From assembly GCA_035048485.1 (NCBI GenBank), contig CM068580.1, positions 54,412,475-54,476,474 of the forward strand: 64,000 bases of DNA, given 5' to 3'. Below the pieces are notes generated by a model, which was not told the origin of the DNA, made no database searches, and saw only the letters and a list, made by a program, of their open reading frames with translations. Positions 12,051 to 22,744 of the stretch are shown one piece after another. The first letter of the stretch is position 1. Each line of letters opens with the position of its first letter. The position numbers and the translations under genes are program-made. Origin of the DNA: Pteria penguin. Its lineage: Eukaryota > Mollusca > Bivalvia > Pterioida > Pteriidae.

Positions 12051-12680
12051 TCATACTGCAAAGAGGTATAATCCACTTCATACTGGCTTGTGAATATTTA
12101 TTAAGTTCATTATATCACTTGAACATGTGGATTCCTTCTTTTTCACAGAGTCAGAGTAACAACCACTATAAATGGATTGAAATGTTCAGCGTTAATGAGT
12201 AAAGATTTGGCAAATTTGTTAAACGACCCTAACACTGGTAAGAATGCAGTTGCACGTTTATGTTACTATAGTATAATAAATGTATATGTACATGTAGTAT
12301 TGCACACTGTATATTCTCTGGATGCTGATGATAGGATTTTGATCCTTAGGAATTTGTTTTATTACTTTATATGACTAAAATATTGTGACTGGCGTGCTAT
12401 GTAAGTGACTGCTAGTGTTTGATTTCATGTCTTCTATGAATTTATTAATGGTTTCCTCATTTATTATTTATATTGTCATAGACACAAAAAAGTAATATCA
12501 TATGACTATTTAACTGGTTCAGTGAATTTTCCTGTAGTGTGGGGCCACAACTTGATTTTATTGATTGAGATAGGTAGGTCAATCAAAGTTTAGTCTATAC
12601 ATAATTGCAACAGAGTAACAGTGAATTGCTTTATTCAAGGTAAACCTTCACCATGGTGTAGCAATTTACTAGTTTGTAAA

Positions 12681-12686
<6 letters not shown>

Positions 12687-12716
<30 letters not shown>
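12687..12716. repeat. (TA)n microsatellite
   Basis: A short uninterrupted TA tract within intron 2 of the Myb/SANT-like gene. Confidence 0.9.
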
Positions 12717-12718
<2 letters not shown>

Positions 12719-14289
12719 TTAAAGAAAACTATTTATTATAGTCCATAATGTAATTTTATTGTAGATCCTGAGACGAAGTCTGTAATTCGACAAGCAATGA
12801 TTGGTACATCAGCTCATGTGAAGGAAAGTGGAGGTCATGTCAGCCCAGACAACAATACATCAAACACATGTTCAGAAGCAGTCTCACCAGAACCTGTCTC
12901 AGGAGAAAATTTAGAAACCGTTTCGAAGGAAACTTCACGTAGTTCAGAAGCTGTTTCACCTACCACAAAGGTAGGTAAAATATAAGAACTCATCTTCGCA
13001 CTGTAGTGCAGTAGAACGAAACGAAGCCTTTGCTTGCGAAGATGATTAGAACTAAATTTATTAGAACATTTTGAAGAAAAATACATTAAAGAGAAGGATT
13101 TGGATGCATTTTTTTCTAGATCAATGGAATGCAAGAACAAAATGTTTAAGTATTAGTGTGTCAAATAATAATTTATCCCCCACAGACATTTATAACCAAG
13201 ACAAGGGTATCAGAGTTTCAAATGAAATGTCGCTATCCTTAGAAGAATTTCATTGTCTTGTCTTATCAAAACTAACTGATCTAATTATATCTGCATAAGA
13301 CAATTGTATAAAACTTTCCCGTTGCAGTCAAATCAACAAGTTCATATATGGACACTTGCAGAAGAAAAAGAGCTGATCACAAAAAGACTTGAAATGGAGG
13401 ATTTATTTACTGGAAGCAAGTCACGTGAAACATTGTGGCAGGAAATCGCCAAGAAAATAAATAAAAATGGAAATGATATAACAAAACTTCAGGCGATGAA
13501 TAAATGGAAATCTCAAAAAAAGAAGCTTTAATAGATGTTATGGTAACAGAGCTTCAACCAACGTGTCAGCATCATTTGATACAGGGCGAAAAATTTATAC
13601 ACAAAGCTACAGAGGAGAAAACAGTAACCCTATAGAGAATGTTGATAACAACAATGCTTCAAAGAGTAAGACCAAGAAAAGAAAATCTTTATCAGGGAAA
13701 TCAGATGAAATGCTCGAAAAAGTTTATGATTAGAATGAAAAAATGTTAATAAATATGGAGGAACAACAAAGAGAAGATGTCGAGATTTGATAGGATGCTG
13801 GACATTTTTGAGAATGTAGTTCAGAAGAAATGATTGTCTCAAGTAAACATCAGAAATAACTTTGTATACAAAAATGTACATGTACACAAATTATGTTTAC
13901 TTCAGTAAATAATGCACATTCAGTAGAAGAGAAAAAGGCCCTTGATACATGTATCTTACTTTAATTGATGTTCATTCAAACATTTTCTATGTATAGTACA
14001 TGTTGCATTTACTCCACTCTGTTCATTCTTCATCACAGACTTATAATGTACAGTACAGTTCTGATGTTACTGAGAAAATACACAAAACACGGTGGGAAAT
14101 TTACACCACAATAATTGTGATAATTCATGTGTAAATTTAGTTGTGCTACATTTGCTTTTCAATCCATTGTATAAAATCACAGTGTTTTAATTAATTTCAA
14201 AATGTACACCTGGATTATATATAAAGCCCATTGTGTTTATATGAAAATTACAAAACACATGGACTGTACTGTATATATTACTTTAGGCA

Positions 14290-14770
14290 GATGTTGTCCA
14301 TAACCTCGGGAGTTAATCTTAGCTCAAGGTCATTCATATTTTGTAACTTAAAACCTTTTTTAAGCCACTATATTCTTTCCTTTTCAAGTGACCCAGAATG
14401 TTTAAACACATTTGTCATTAATGACCTTAGGGTATGTTATTTTGAAACTCAAAATCTTAAAGCTCAAGGTCATTATTGGGTTGAAAACTTTATCCTTTAA
14501 CTTTTGAACCAAAAGAAATGGGGTTCGTACTACTACACGTGTATTCCTTGTGGCAAGACCTTTCTGTCAATACCAACATTTTTTACCCCTTGACCTTAAC
14601 CTTGACATTTTGACCTACCTTTGAAAAACTTTAACCTAGTCCATAACTTTTGATCCAAAAGAGATGGGGCCTTCATATTACTTAAGTGTATTCATTGTGA
14701 GAAAGACCTTTGTGTTTGTACCAAACGTTTTTACCCTGTGACCTTGGTCTTTGTCCTCTTTCAGATTTTG
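14290..14770 (+). repeat. Dispersed ~150-bp tandem repeat, about three units
   Basis: Repeated phrases: tcaaggtcattcatattttg, tcaaggtcattattgg, tgaccttaaccttgacattt, cataacttttgatccaaaag. Units are diverged and non-coding. The block contains extended nuclear-receptor half-site words (TCAAGGTCA). Confidence 0.65.
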
Positions 14771-14940
14771 TTGCAGCGCTAGCGGGGGGTATTTGTCCCG
14801 TTAGGCATGGACTAAGCTAATTTGACACGAGGGTTAGTTGATTTCTCCGTCACCACCGGACAATAGCGGTAGATTATTTTTCTCCCATTCAATAATTTGC
14901 CCCTAAAGTTGTCATTCATTTTCCCTTCCGTTTTGTTGGA

Positions 14941-15000
14941 AAATGAACAAAAATTAGGTTGCTTGACGTTGACATATGTCGTGTTTGCTTATGACGTCAT
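14941..15000 (+). repeat. Dispersed repeat, partner of 42347-42408
   Basis: aaaaattaggttgcttgacg and cgtgtttgcttatgacgtca recur as the reverse complement at 42347-42408, with few mismatches over about 60 bp. The nature of the repeat is unknown. Confidence 0.7.
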
Positions 15001-15099
15001 GATAGCATGGAGCGCGAAATAGGTCGTGTAGCTTATCTTCCACCCCCCTGTGGAAGATAGGCTGATCATTTTGCAGTAAATATGAGAACTCTGTGAATA

Positions 15100-15205
15100 T
15101 GGGAGAAAATATAGGCAATCACGGACCTCTGGAAGAACCCGAGGCGGGATCAGGTGCCATGGAGGAGTGAGCATCCCCTGCTGACCGTTTACACCCGCTG
15201 TGATG
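15100..15205 (+). repeat. Member of the GTGAGCATCTCCTG repeat family
   Basis: cgggatcaggtgccatggag followed by gagtgagcatcccctgctga matches the blocks at 39930-40060 and 55865-55985 and the inverted block at 49440-49580. No ORF. Confidence 0.6.
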
Positions 15206-15229
15206 CCATAGGTATATTTGAGCTAGAAT

Positions 15230-15355
15230 AACTCGGTCACATTAAGTATAAACGGCATAGCCGTAGTCACAATCGGTGAGGTCATGATCAGTATGAATGC
15301 AATGTATCAAATCCTGTCACCATATATGTGAAACAATCGTGAAGTGACATAAAAC
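15230..15355 (+). repeat. SINE 3' tail fragment
   Basis: gcaatgtatcaaatcctgtc accatatatgtgaaacaatc followed by gtgaagtgacataaaac matches the tail of the full SINE copies. The 5' tRNA-like head is missing. Confidence 0.6.
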
Positions 15356-16659
15356 AATATCAAATATATGTAGTAACATACTTAAATTTATATTACTAAA
15401 TATGTCGGGAGTAACACGAAAATGTGATCTGAACTGATGAGCATTAAATAATGGCACAATATTCTCAACGAATCCTTCAATTCGTGGTTTATGTTTCTTC
15501 TTCATATGGAAATTGATATGCATGATCACACTTCTATTTAGATCGAAATTTGACATTAACTCGCTTTCGCTATCGACAAGAAACTCAAATATAGTCTATA
15601 TTATCGGGAAATTGTTTATATTTGCATCCATGTTTTATCAACCCGGGTCACGATATGTCTGTTTCACTGAAATGATGCGTGCGCATGCGGATATTACGAA
15701 ATTGGGAGTACTTCGGTCAAAACTCGGGTCTCAGAGAAAAACGCTTTATGTGTATCATAGCAGACGATATATTATTAAAGTACTTACCTTACACGGGTCA
15801 TTCTACGAACTGAGGCCCAAACAGTGTCCCTCGGATTTCACAGACAATAAATGTTACGAAATATTGTTATATTTCCGAGATTCTGGGGATGCTTATTTAT
15901 TAAGATAGTAATAATATATTTAACGAAAACACATGTGACTATATAATATATTTCCCCCAAAAATAAATCCCACGAGTATAGACGGTTGCGCAAAATTGCA
16001 TGTCCCTGGAGAGCAACATAAAATCATTGATATCCACAAATTTCATATAAATTGATTTTTCCGGTCTGAATTGAACTTGCCATATTGAATACCTAAACAA
16101 TAACTGAATTTTGAATGAATTGTGGTATTCTGTTATTTTATTGATGGTTTTTGATCAACAGAATTTTAAAAAGCGTGTCCCTGATTTCTATGTCATTACC
16201 GAAACGCTCCGAAAAAAAAACACGTCACATAAACCTAAGAGAGATAATTCATGATCGCTTGTCACGTGATGAAAAGTTTTGATACGCGCCATGACGGAAA
16301 ATCAACAAGAAATGGCAAACTAGATGTAAGTATTTGAATATAATTTATTGGAACGTTTATCTGATGAGCGTATGTTTATTGCAAGTCATTACCGAACGCT
16401 GAAATTAATGTAGTAATGAAATAAATGCTATGGCTGTAATTTGAGTGTGAACGTGTTATAGTTAATTCTAGAATGTAGACATGTTTACAGATTCATGGCT
16501 ACCAAAGCGCCCTCTATATTTTTGATTTTTTTTTCTGGATTTGTCATTACCGAAACGAGTCATTGCCGAAGCGATTTCTGTTTTGAATTCTGTTTTGGTA
16601 ATGACGATGCGTGTTGGTAATGACATTTATTTTCAAAGAATAAATATAAGTGGATAAAA

Positions 16660-16750
16660 GTCGAGCACACAAGGCATCGGGCTCTTGATAGGAAGGTTCT
16701 GGGTTCGAACCAAGCCATAAAGACTTACTGGGGTGGTATACTTTAGACAA
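16660..16750 (+). repeat. tRNA-like SINE fragment
   Basis: ggttctgggttcgaaccaag contains a perfect Pol III B box (GGTTCGAAC). The text before it (ggcatcgggctcttgatagg) resembles a tRNA anticodon arm. No acceptor stem, so this is a SINE fragment rather than a tRNA. Confidence 0.4.
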
Positions 16751-17251
16751 AGGGGTGTTAAATATTAAATGTTACAAGAGATCGATGTCTGTATCGAGGG
16801 CATTAAACATGATAAGAAGAACAGACGAAAACTTCGATATGAAATAAGCAGATGAAAGGGTTAGTTATGCTATTGATATTGTTTGCCTGAACTTCTGTCA
16901 GTCAGTAAGCCTACCAGTCTGTCACAAAACTTTAACATTGGTCATATTTTCTGACGTATGCATGATATAGCATTCGCATTTGACATGCATGATATATGAC
17001 AAGATTTTTCCTATGTTATCGTGATGCAGCCAGGAACTTTTACATATTTCAAGGTCTGTAAAATAAAGTATAATGCTGCAATATGTAAATAATTCGAACT
17101 CAAGTTTTTAAATCTGATTTTAGGACAAGGATAAGAAGTTTGGAAAATTTGACACAAAGTAATATTCAGGGGTGCTCCAAGTTAGTTGTGGGTTCATATG
17201 ACCACTCCAGAGATTCTATTCTTCCAAGTAAGTGTACCAAGAGGCGATGGC

Positions 17252-18180
17252 TCTTACAGCAGCAGAGCGATCCCGGAAATGGCGCCAAAGACAAAAAGAG
17301 GATCCAGAGAAGCATAGAGAGTATTTGAAAAAAGATAGTATTTGAAAAAAGAAAGAAAGAGATACAAAGACAGAAAAGAAACTGGTAAACTAAAGTCTGT
17401 TGAAGAAATATCAGATAGAAAAAGAAGAGCTCTTCGAAAGCAGTGGCGAAAGAACCAAAGAGAAAAGAGGAAGAGAGATAAAGATATTCAAGCAGTTTTA
17501 GGGAACACTCCTCCCAGTTCTCCATCAGAGGATGGACCAAGTAATGCCAATAACGACAGAAGGATATCAAGCGGAAGACAACGAGAGACAGGGCTAAAGC
17601 ATACAGAGAATTGAAAAAACAACAAATTCAGCTGAGGTCGAAAGAAACACTTGCCGATAAGTACAAAAAGAGATACAGAGAAATAGCAAAACAACAAAGC
17701 ACAGATTCGCTGAGAATAAAAACAAAGAATCTCGTTAAAGGGCAACACGTATCCAAAGACGTCAAAAGAACACTGTTTTCACCATGTCCTTGTAAAGACT
17801 ATCAGAGACAAATACAGAAACTGTAGGTATCGGAAGACCAAAAAAATGTTTACTATTATACTGACATCTAAGTTACTCCAGAAATACAAATCGAAGAAAA
17901 TTGCTGCTTCTGAATTGGGTTACTGCAGAAAAAAGAGCTCTTGTTCAAGGCACCATCAAAGTACGAAGTGACCTTTTTAAGAAGAAGACACACTTTGATA
18001 ACACCAAACGTCTCGTACAATCGTTCATGTTACGCGACGATAACACCAGATCATCAGCAGGGAAGAAAGAAACGATTACTCGTCTTAAAATAAATAAATG
18101 AAAAAAAAAAAAAAAACAGAAGAGGTTCTTAAGTGAAGACATGAAACATCTACATACAAAGTTTTTGAGTGAAAACCCTA
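17252..18180 (+). pseudogene. Basic, coiled-coil-like protein of the 15.8-20.0 kb element (N-terminal part)
   Basis: From ATG 17252 the frame reads MALTAAERSRKWRQRQKEDP followed by HREYLKKD, then breaks. Frame-shifted continuations are ERKRYKDRKETGKLKSVEEI, RKQWRKNQREKRKR, NTPPSSPS, and later AYRELKKQQIQLRSKE. A further piece near 17970-18090 has LVQSFMLRDDNTRSSAGKKE. This matches an uncharacterised metazoan family I recall, with a basic N-terminal helix and an RDD..R..GKK motif. It is probably the element's own DNA-binding or transposase-related protein. At least three frameshifts and a poly-A expansion (about 18100-18116) make it dead. The function is not established. Confidence 0.5.
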
Positions 18181-19264
18181 GCACATCATTAATGTCAGAG
18201 TTAGACTTCACTGAGGTGGATCCTTTGCTTAGATCTACAGTCAAGGTTCTGGAGAAATTAGAGTCTCAGTCTGGCCCTTATCTCAATGAGTTTTTGTCTG
18301 TGGTCCCAAAGGAACCTTGTAATGATTCCACTAGTTTGTGTACATTTGAATATTTAGGGCATGTAATCAGGGATGGTCCCAGTCAAAGGTCAGGGGCAAG
18401 GTCAGCTTGTAAGTCTTTTGTTTCAAATGTAATTCAGAACATACAGAGTAGGTTCACTGAAGAAGGTGATGCTGCCACTTTGTCTGCTTTGTCGAAGGTA
18501 TTTGACCCCTCCACTGTAGGTGATGATCAGTCAGTAAGAATGGTAGCCAAATTTATAGAGTCTCGTGGTATCATTAAGTCAACATCTGCTAGTATAAGAC
18601 AGGAGTTTGAGAGTTTCTTTGAGCAATGTAAGGCTAAGGGCTTGTCTGGTGTGTCAGAGGTCTGTCAGTTTGCACTTAGAAAGAGGGAGATGTACCCATC
18701 TGTCAGTGCTTCTGTTGAAAGGCTCCTGGTTGCTACTGTTAGTACTGTTGATTGTGAGAGGGGATGTAGCAAACAGAACCTTATCAAGACCAAACTTAGG
18801 AACAGTCTGAAAGTCAAAACATTGGAAAACCTTAAGAGACTTGTCTATGTGCAGTGATTCAGTGGACTCATTTGATTATGATAGTGCATTCAAGAAGTGG
18901 GTTCTTCTGAAAAATAGAAGAATTATGATTCCAAAATACTAGATATTGACTGAGTGTTTCACAGTACATTTTAAAGCTAGTGCTGATGTTTGTATATTTT
19001 GTGAGACAGTCATTCTGAATATATGCTACTTCATTACTGTGCTTATTTTACTTGATAATATTTTATATTTATCATTTTTAAACTGTTCATTGTATCATCA
19101 TTTGATAATTAGTGAAAATAAATATATAAAAACAAAGGAAAGTGTTATGCATTTGTTAAACAGCTGTGAATAGGTAATTTTAGCTGAGAATTATATTGCG
19201 CCCCTTCGATACATCTTTCACGAGAAAAGTGGCTACACTTTTTTTCAAGCCAGTGTGAGCCCTG
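18180..19264 (+). mobile_element. 5'-truncated hAT transposon inserted in the basic-protein gene
   Basis: Coding text from about 18190 belongs to a hAT transposase C-terminus. The element's right end appears at 19264: its reverse complement starts CAGGGCTCACACTGGCTTGA, fitting hAT termini that begin CAGGG. After 19264 the host element's text resumes. A left hAT end is not visible, so the copy is truncated or was rearranged on that side. The left junction is uncertain by a few tens of bases. Confidence 0.55.
18190..18942 (+). pseudogene. hAT transposase C-terminal dimerisation region
   Basis: An ORF through 18857 contains EYLGHVIRDGPSQRSGARSA, then YPSVSASVERLLVATVSTVD and CERGCSKQNLIKTKLRNSLK, the C-terminal dimerisation signature of hAT transposases (the ZNF862-like subgroup is closest by eye). 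After a frameshift near 18838 the next frame reads SFDYDSAFKKWVLLKNRRI to a stop at 18940-18942, which is the usual end. The BED finger and catalytic DDE core are missing. The ORF starting MKHLHTKFLSENPSTSL is a chimera of the host protein and the hAT protein, not a real gene. Confidence 0.75.
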
Positions 19265-19289
19265 ATTATCGTACTCTTTTTTGTTTTGT

Positions 19290-19528
19290 TTTGTTTTTTG
19301 TTTTTTTGTCTACTTCGTCCACTGAAGCAGACTGCAGATGCTACACTCATTGGAAAATGGTGTGTTGTCCTATATGATGATTCTCCATACCCATCGATGC
19401 CCGACATTCTATGGTACAAACATCAACACCTATTATGTGAAATAAGTGAGCCAACTCTTGTTGGCAGTAGGCACCACCAACTCATGAAGGAGGACTGGGG
19501 CAATGTCATTCACCTTTTAAATTTGTGA
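19290..19528 (+). pseudogene. C-terminal fragment of the basic-protein gene
   Basis: The frame reads LIGKWCVVLYDDSPYPSMPD and then ILWYKHQHLLCEISEPTLVG, ending in an acidic/Trp tail. I recall the same C-terminal block following the basic N-terminal part in uncharacterised invertebrate proteins. This suggests the two pieces were one gene before the hAT insertion. No catalytic motif is evident. The family memory is not verified here. Confidence 0.4.
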
Positions 19529-20599
19529 ACAGTGTTAGAATAATGTTACACATCCGGGTCGTATTCCCGTAAAACTTAAGTATGGACAAGATTTGAGAGG
19601 TTGTGTTTAAGTATAAAGATCTCTGTTTTTTGAACACGTCTTTCTCAAAAATTGATCATTTCGCCTTTTTTCACTTAATTTTAATGGCAAAACAATGGAA
19701 ATTAACTCTACAATGATTTAATTTGATTCATTAAATGTAGTCATGATGAAAACTATATTCAAATGTTTAGATTTCTTTAATTTTTAAGCATGTAACATTT
19801 TATTTTCGGTAATGACAAAATTTTGTAGACTGTACATGTAATATAAAATCAGAATCATCAGATACTTCAAAACTTCATGGCCATGCATAGGATCAGGTAG
19901 TATTATACCCGATCTTATATATTACACTAAAAATGAGACATTATAACAATTTTTATTTTTTCCAAAATGAAATGTCCGTATGGGCCTCAGTTCTTAGAAT
20001 GACCCACTTTCGAAGGGATGTGTACACTGTTCGATAAAGTATTACCTTGTCAATTTGGAATTTGATTGCAAGTTTTAATAGTATTTCAAAAACGATCAAC
20101 TCTTCTTTGATTTAAAAGGGTTAAATCGATGTATAAAAACACTACAAACTTGGCTTTCTGAGTTACTCCGTTTGTGTCTAAGCTGGAAGCCATGCACAAG
20201 GTAAAAATTAAACCAAAACCGGTTACACGTAAGTCCGTAATACGAAGAAAAAATGTCGGCTTTCATTGTGTATTAACTCAATACTAGAAACTGAACTTAT
20301 TTGTCTTAAATTCGGGAAAACTTCGTCGAAACTTTATACCTGTCCGCCGTTTTGTTTGAGCGGTTCAAAGTGATACAAATTTTCTGGAAAAGTTAACCCT
20401 GAACGCACCCCAGGACTGATTACACCATGAATGGGTCAATGCAAATCGAAATAGGTGTCGCCCTACGACCATTAATATCTGATGATTTCAAGTATACATA
20501 CGAATAGCAAACACGCAAAATGTAGTGACGTCTTATATCATCCTCCTATTAGACTAGTCTTTTATATAATCTTCCTCTTTCTTTCGTCATATTTCTGTT

Positions 20600-20660
20600 T
20601 ATGTAGTGTTTATTGTTTTGTCTTGAAGAAGGCGCAGATTGCCTCGAAAATTTGACCCAT
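20600..20660 (+). other. Structured retroelement 3'-UTR-like motif
   Basis: cttgaagaaggcgcagattg followed by cctcgaaaatttgac has the form GAAGAAGGC...GCCTCGAAA. That pattern is seen in 3' ends of several metazoan retroelements, including Penelope-like ones. No coding sequence of such an element is adjacent. Weak evidence. Confidence 0.3.
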
Positions 20661-20879
20661 TTTTCTTATGTGGCTGTTTTGCGCCTTTATATTTGAACTC
20701 TCTTTCTTTAGCGACTTACATTGACTCGCGGTTGTTCCGACATTCTAGAATAGGGAACGTTGTTGTTATATTCCCTACTTACTCTGGCCTCTAATATATA
20801 CGTGTATATGTAATATTTTGTAGTCCCCTGTTAGTGAAACTGGGGGGGAGGGGTATAGTGTTAGTCAGTGTATGTTTGT

Positions 20880-21360
20880 CCGGATGGTTTGTCTTCAGTG
20901 AGGAATGACCAATTTGTTTCAAACTTCATGCAATGTTAGCTTATATAAAGGTCTAATGTGGGATTGATTTTGGGGTCAAAAGGTCAACTCGACGGGTCAC
21001 TCTTTCCAGGTGTTAATTTGAGTTGGGAATGATTGATTTTTTTCGAAATTCATATACGACTAGCTCATGTAAATGTCTAGAGTGGGATTGATTTTGGGGT
21101 CAGAAGGTCAATTCTAAAAATCAGTTACTAAAATAGACATATATAACTGCATTTCATTTGTTACATAATAACGTGAGTTAAGAATGATTTATAAATCTTC
21201 GTATAAGGCTAGCTTATGTAAAAGTGTAGTGAGATTGATTTGGGGGTCAAAAGGTCAGTTCTAAGGATCACATTTACTAGAAATAGACATTTATCATTGC
21301 ATTTCGGTTGCCAGATATTTACTTCAGTTGAGAATTATTGATTTTTTTTTTAAACTTCTT
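20880..21360 (+). repeat. Tandem minisatellite, about three units of 120-150 bp
   Basis: gtgggattgattttggggtc followed by aaaaggtca recurs near 20958, 21080 and 21228, each preceded by a variant of agctcatgtaaa and followed by a tagacat word. Unit length varies because of indels. Non-coding. Confidence 0.75.
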
Positions 21361-21935
21361 AAATGTTTCATGTTGCCAATAAGGTATTAGCCACTCCGAG
21401 GTTACAGGTTGTGGCATGGGACGAGTGCTGCATGCAACACTGACTGTAAGCTGGTCTAATTCTGAGGATGGTTAAGTGGGTTCAATATCTATGATTTTAA
21501 GTTGTATTAGAAATAAAGTGCATGAAGATGCTCTTAAGTAGCTGTATGTTATGCGTATTGATTGTTTGCTTTGTATTTACGACTAATTATTCATGTCCCA
21601 GTACCATGTCTCAGTGTACATCAGGATAGGAATTCTTGGGTTTGCATGAAAATTTAACAAATAAATGGAGTCAAAGTGTGAAATCTTATTTTGACGAAAA
21701 CATGAAACCGGAAATTCTGAATGTTGTGTAGAATAGTGTTCTGAAAGGGATGACAGGTTGGCAAGAATTACCAGTGGACGTTATAATGCTCAGCCTGTAT
21801 CACTTAGCAGATTTTTTATCATGCCCAAATTGAGAGAAGCCGTGCCAATATAGGAAACTATCAACTTCAAAAAGAAATATCAAAACGCTAAATTATCTTT
21901 GGCCTTCTCGGGGGCTACTCAGTTATGTTTTTAAC

Positions 21936-22282
21936 TTGGGTTGACACCATCAAGTTATCATTAAATGTACAGTATTTAGAATCCTGGGTTGACACCATCA
22001 GGACTAAGATAGGAACCCGGGTTGACACCATCGGGTTTAAATGACTCGAGAAAGGAAAAATGAGCCCGGGTTGACACGTTCGAGTTTAAATGACTCGAAA
22101 AACGAAAAGGAAGAACCCGGGTTGACACCGTCAGGTTTCACTGAAATATAATTTTTTGAATAGTTTTTTGGTAGTTACATATTAATTTATCTGGGTTGAC
22201 GCTCTCAGGTTGATGAGGAACCCTGGTCGACACCGTAGGTTTGAATAAAAACATGGAACCGGGTTGACACCATCAGTTAAAC
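21936..22282 (+). repeat. CCCGGGTTGACACCATC minisatellite, eight imperfect copies
   Basis: Copies of ggttgacaccatcaggttt start near 21937, 21984, 22018, 22065, 22116, 22192, 22224 and 22259, spaced 31-76 bp. The middle copies share the longer unit with tttaaatgactcgagaaa. The core is more GC-rich than its surroundings. It lies just beyond the recombinase end of the DIRS-type element and could be part of that element's terminal region. Confidence 0.75.
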
Positions 22283-22744
22283 GTTAACTTAATGGTTTAA
22301 GATTGCACAAGTAAGCCGGAATTTTTATCTGAGTGGGGGGAAAATGCCAAAACGAAACTTACTATGAAAGTGAGTGAGTGCCCTCAAGAAGATTAAATTG
22401 GTCAAGTAGGATTTAAAGATGGCAATGCCTAGAAAATATAACAATCTATAATGTAACATGCTAATCAAAATACTATAATAATCTGTAACTGCATAAAATC
22501 TGATGTAACTGTAAATTGATCTTAGTTCATATACAAACTATACTGTGTATGTATTTCTAATTGCCTAGTACTGTACATAGGCCAATTGCAAAACAACAGA
22601 GTATAGGGATATCAGTAAAACCATATACTTTATATTATCTACAACAGTTTGACACCAGCCTGAATATAATCAGCACATTCTAATGTGCAAGGATTAGTCC
22701 AAAAACAAATCGTACACTCCATGTAAGCATAACATCCGTGTAAT

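Larger units (their letters stand above)
11177..13735 (+). pseudogene. Spliced Myb/SANT-like DNA-binding protein gene (transposon companion), frameshifted
   Basis: Four exons join in phase. Exon 1 starts at ATGGCGGAAGG (11177) and ends at a gtaagt donor near 11206 (phase 2). Exon 2, about 12150-12239, ends G|gtaag (phase 1). Exon 3, about 12765-12969, is Ser/Thr/Glu-rich and ends AAAG|gtagg. Exon 4 starts after gttgcag near 13328. Exon 4 encodes WTLAEEKELITKRLEMEDLF, a GSK turn, LWQEIAKKI and QAMNKWKSQKKK, a Myb/SANT-like trihelix that would bind DNA. The frame stops at 13529, but removing one A from the A7 run near 13515 reopens it to the TAG at 13730-13732. A further helix lies beyond. Such proteins accompany Harbinger transposases and bind TIRs or import the transposase. 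Confidence 0.6.
11048..15747. mobile_element. ~4.7-kb TIR element carrying a Myb/SANT-like gene
   Basis: The left end reads gagcgtttttctctggaacc and continues cgagttttgacc (from 11050). The right end, read on the minus strand from about 15747, reads aagcgtttttctctgagacc then cgagttttgacc. That is a TIR of roughly 35 bp with a few mismatches. TAT flanks both ends and may be a 3-bp target duplication, the length expected for PIF/Harbinger. The only gene seen is the Myb/SANT-like gene starting 126 bp inside the left TIR. No transposase is visible in the right half, so it appears internally deleted. The classification is inferred. Confidence 0.6.
15796..20008. mobile_element. ~4.2-kb TIR element with subterminal repeats, interrupted by a hAT copy
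   Basis: The left end gggtcattctacgaactgag (continuing gccca) is matched as reverse complement at 19981-20008 with one mismatch, giving TIRs of about 26 bp. Inside, the word gtcattaccgaaacg or close variants occurs at 16192, 16385, 16543 and 16559. ggtaatgac occurs inverted at 16597 and 16616, and tcggtaatgac near the right end at 19806. These look like subterminal transposase-binding repeats. Gene pieces between them (17252-18180 and 19290-19528) belong to one uncharacterised family. I cannot assign a superfamily and no target duplication was clear. Confidence 0.55.

Noticed and set aside
12835..13140. Minus-strand ORF of 101 codons
   Set aside because: It is the shadow of exon 3 of the Myb/SANT-like gene.
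16685..16725. tRNA gene candidate around ggttcgaacc
   Set aside because: Only the T-arm-like part is present.
17166..17748. Minus-strand ORFs rich in Phe and Leu with membrane-like look
   Set aside because: They are antisense shadows of the Lys/Arg-rich basic gene (Lys codons read as Phe/Leu).
21900..22290. CRISPR array
   Set aside because: Repeats are imperfect, spacing is irregular and the genome is an animal's; a minisatellite explains it.
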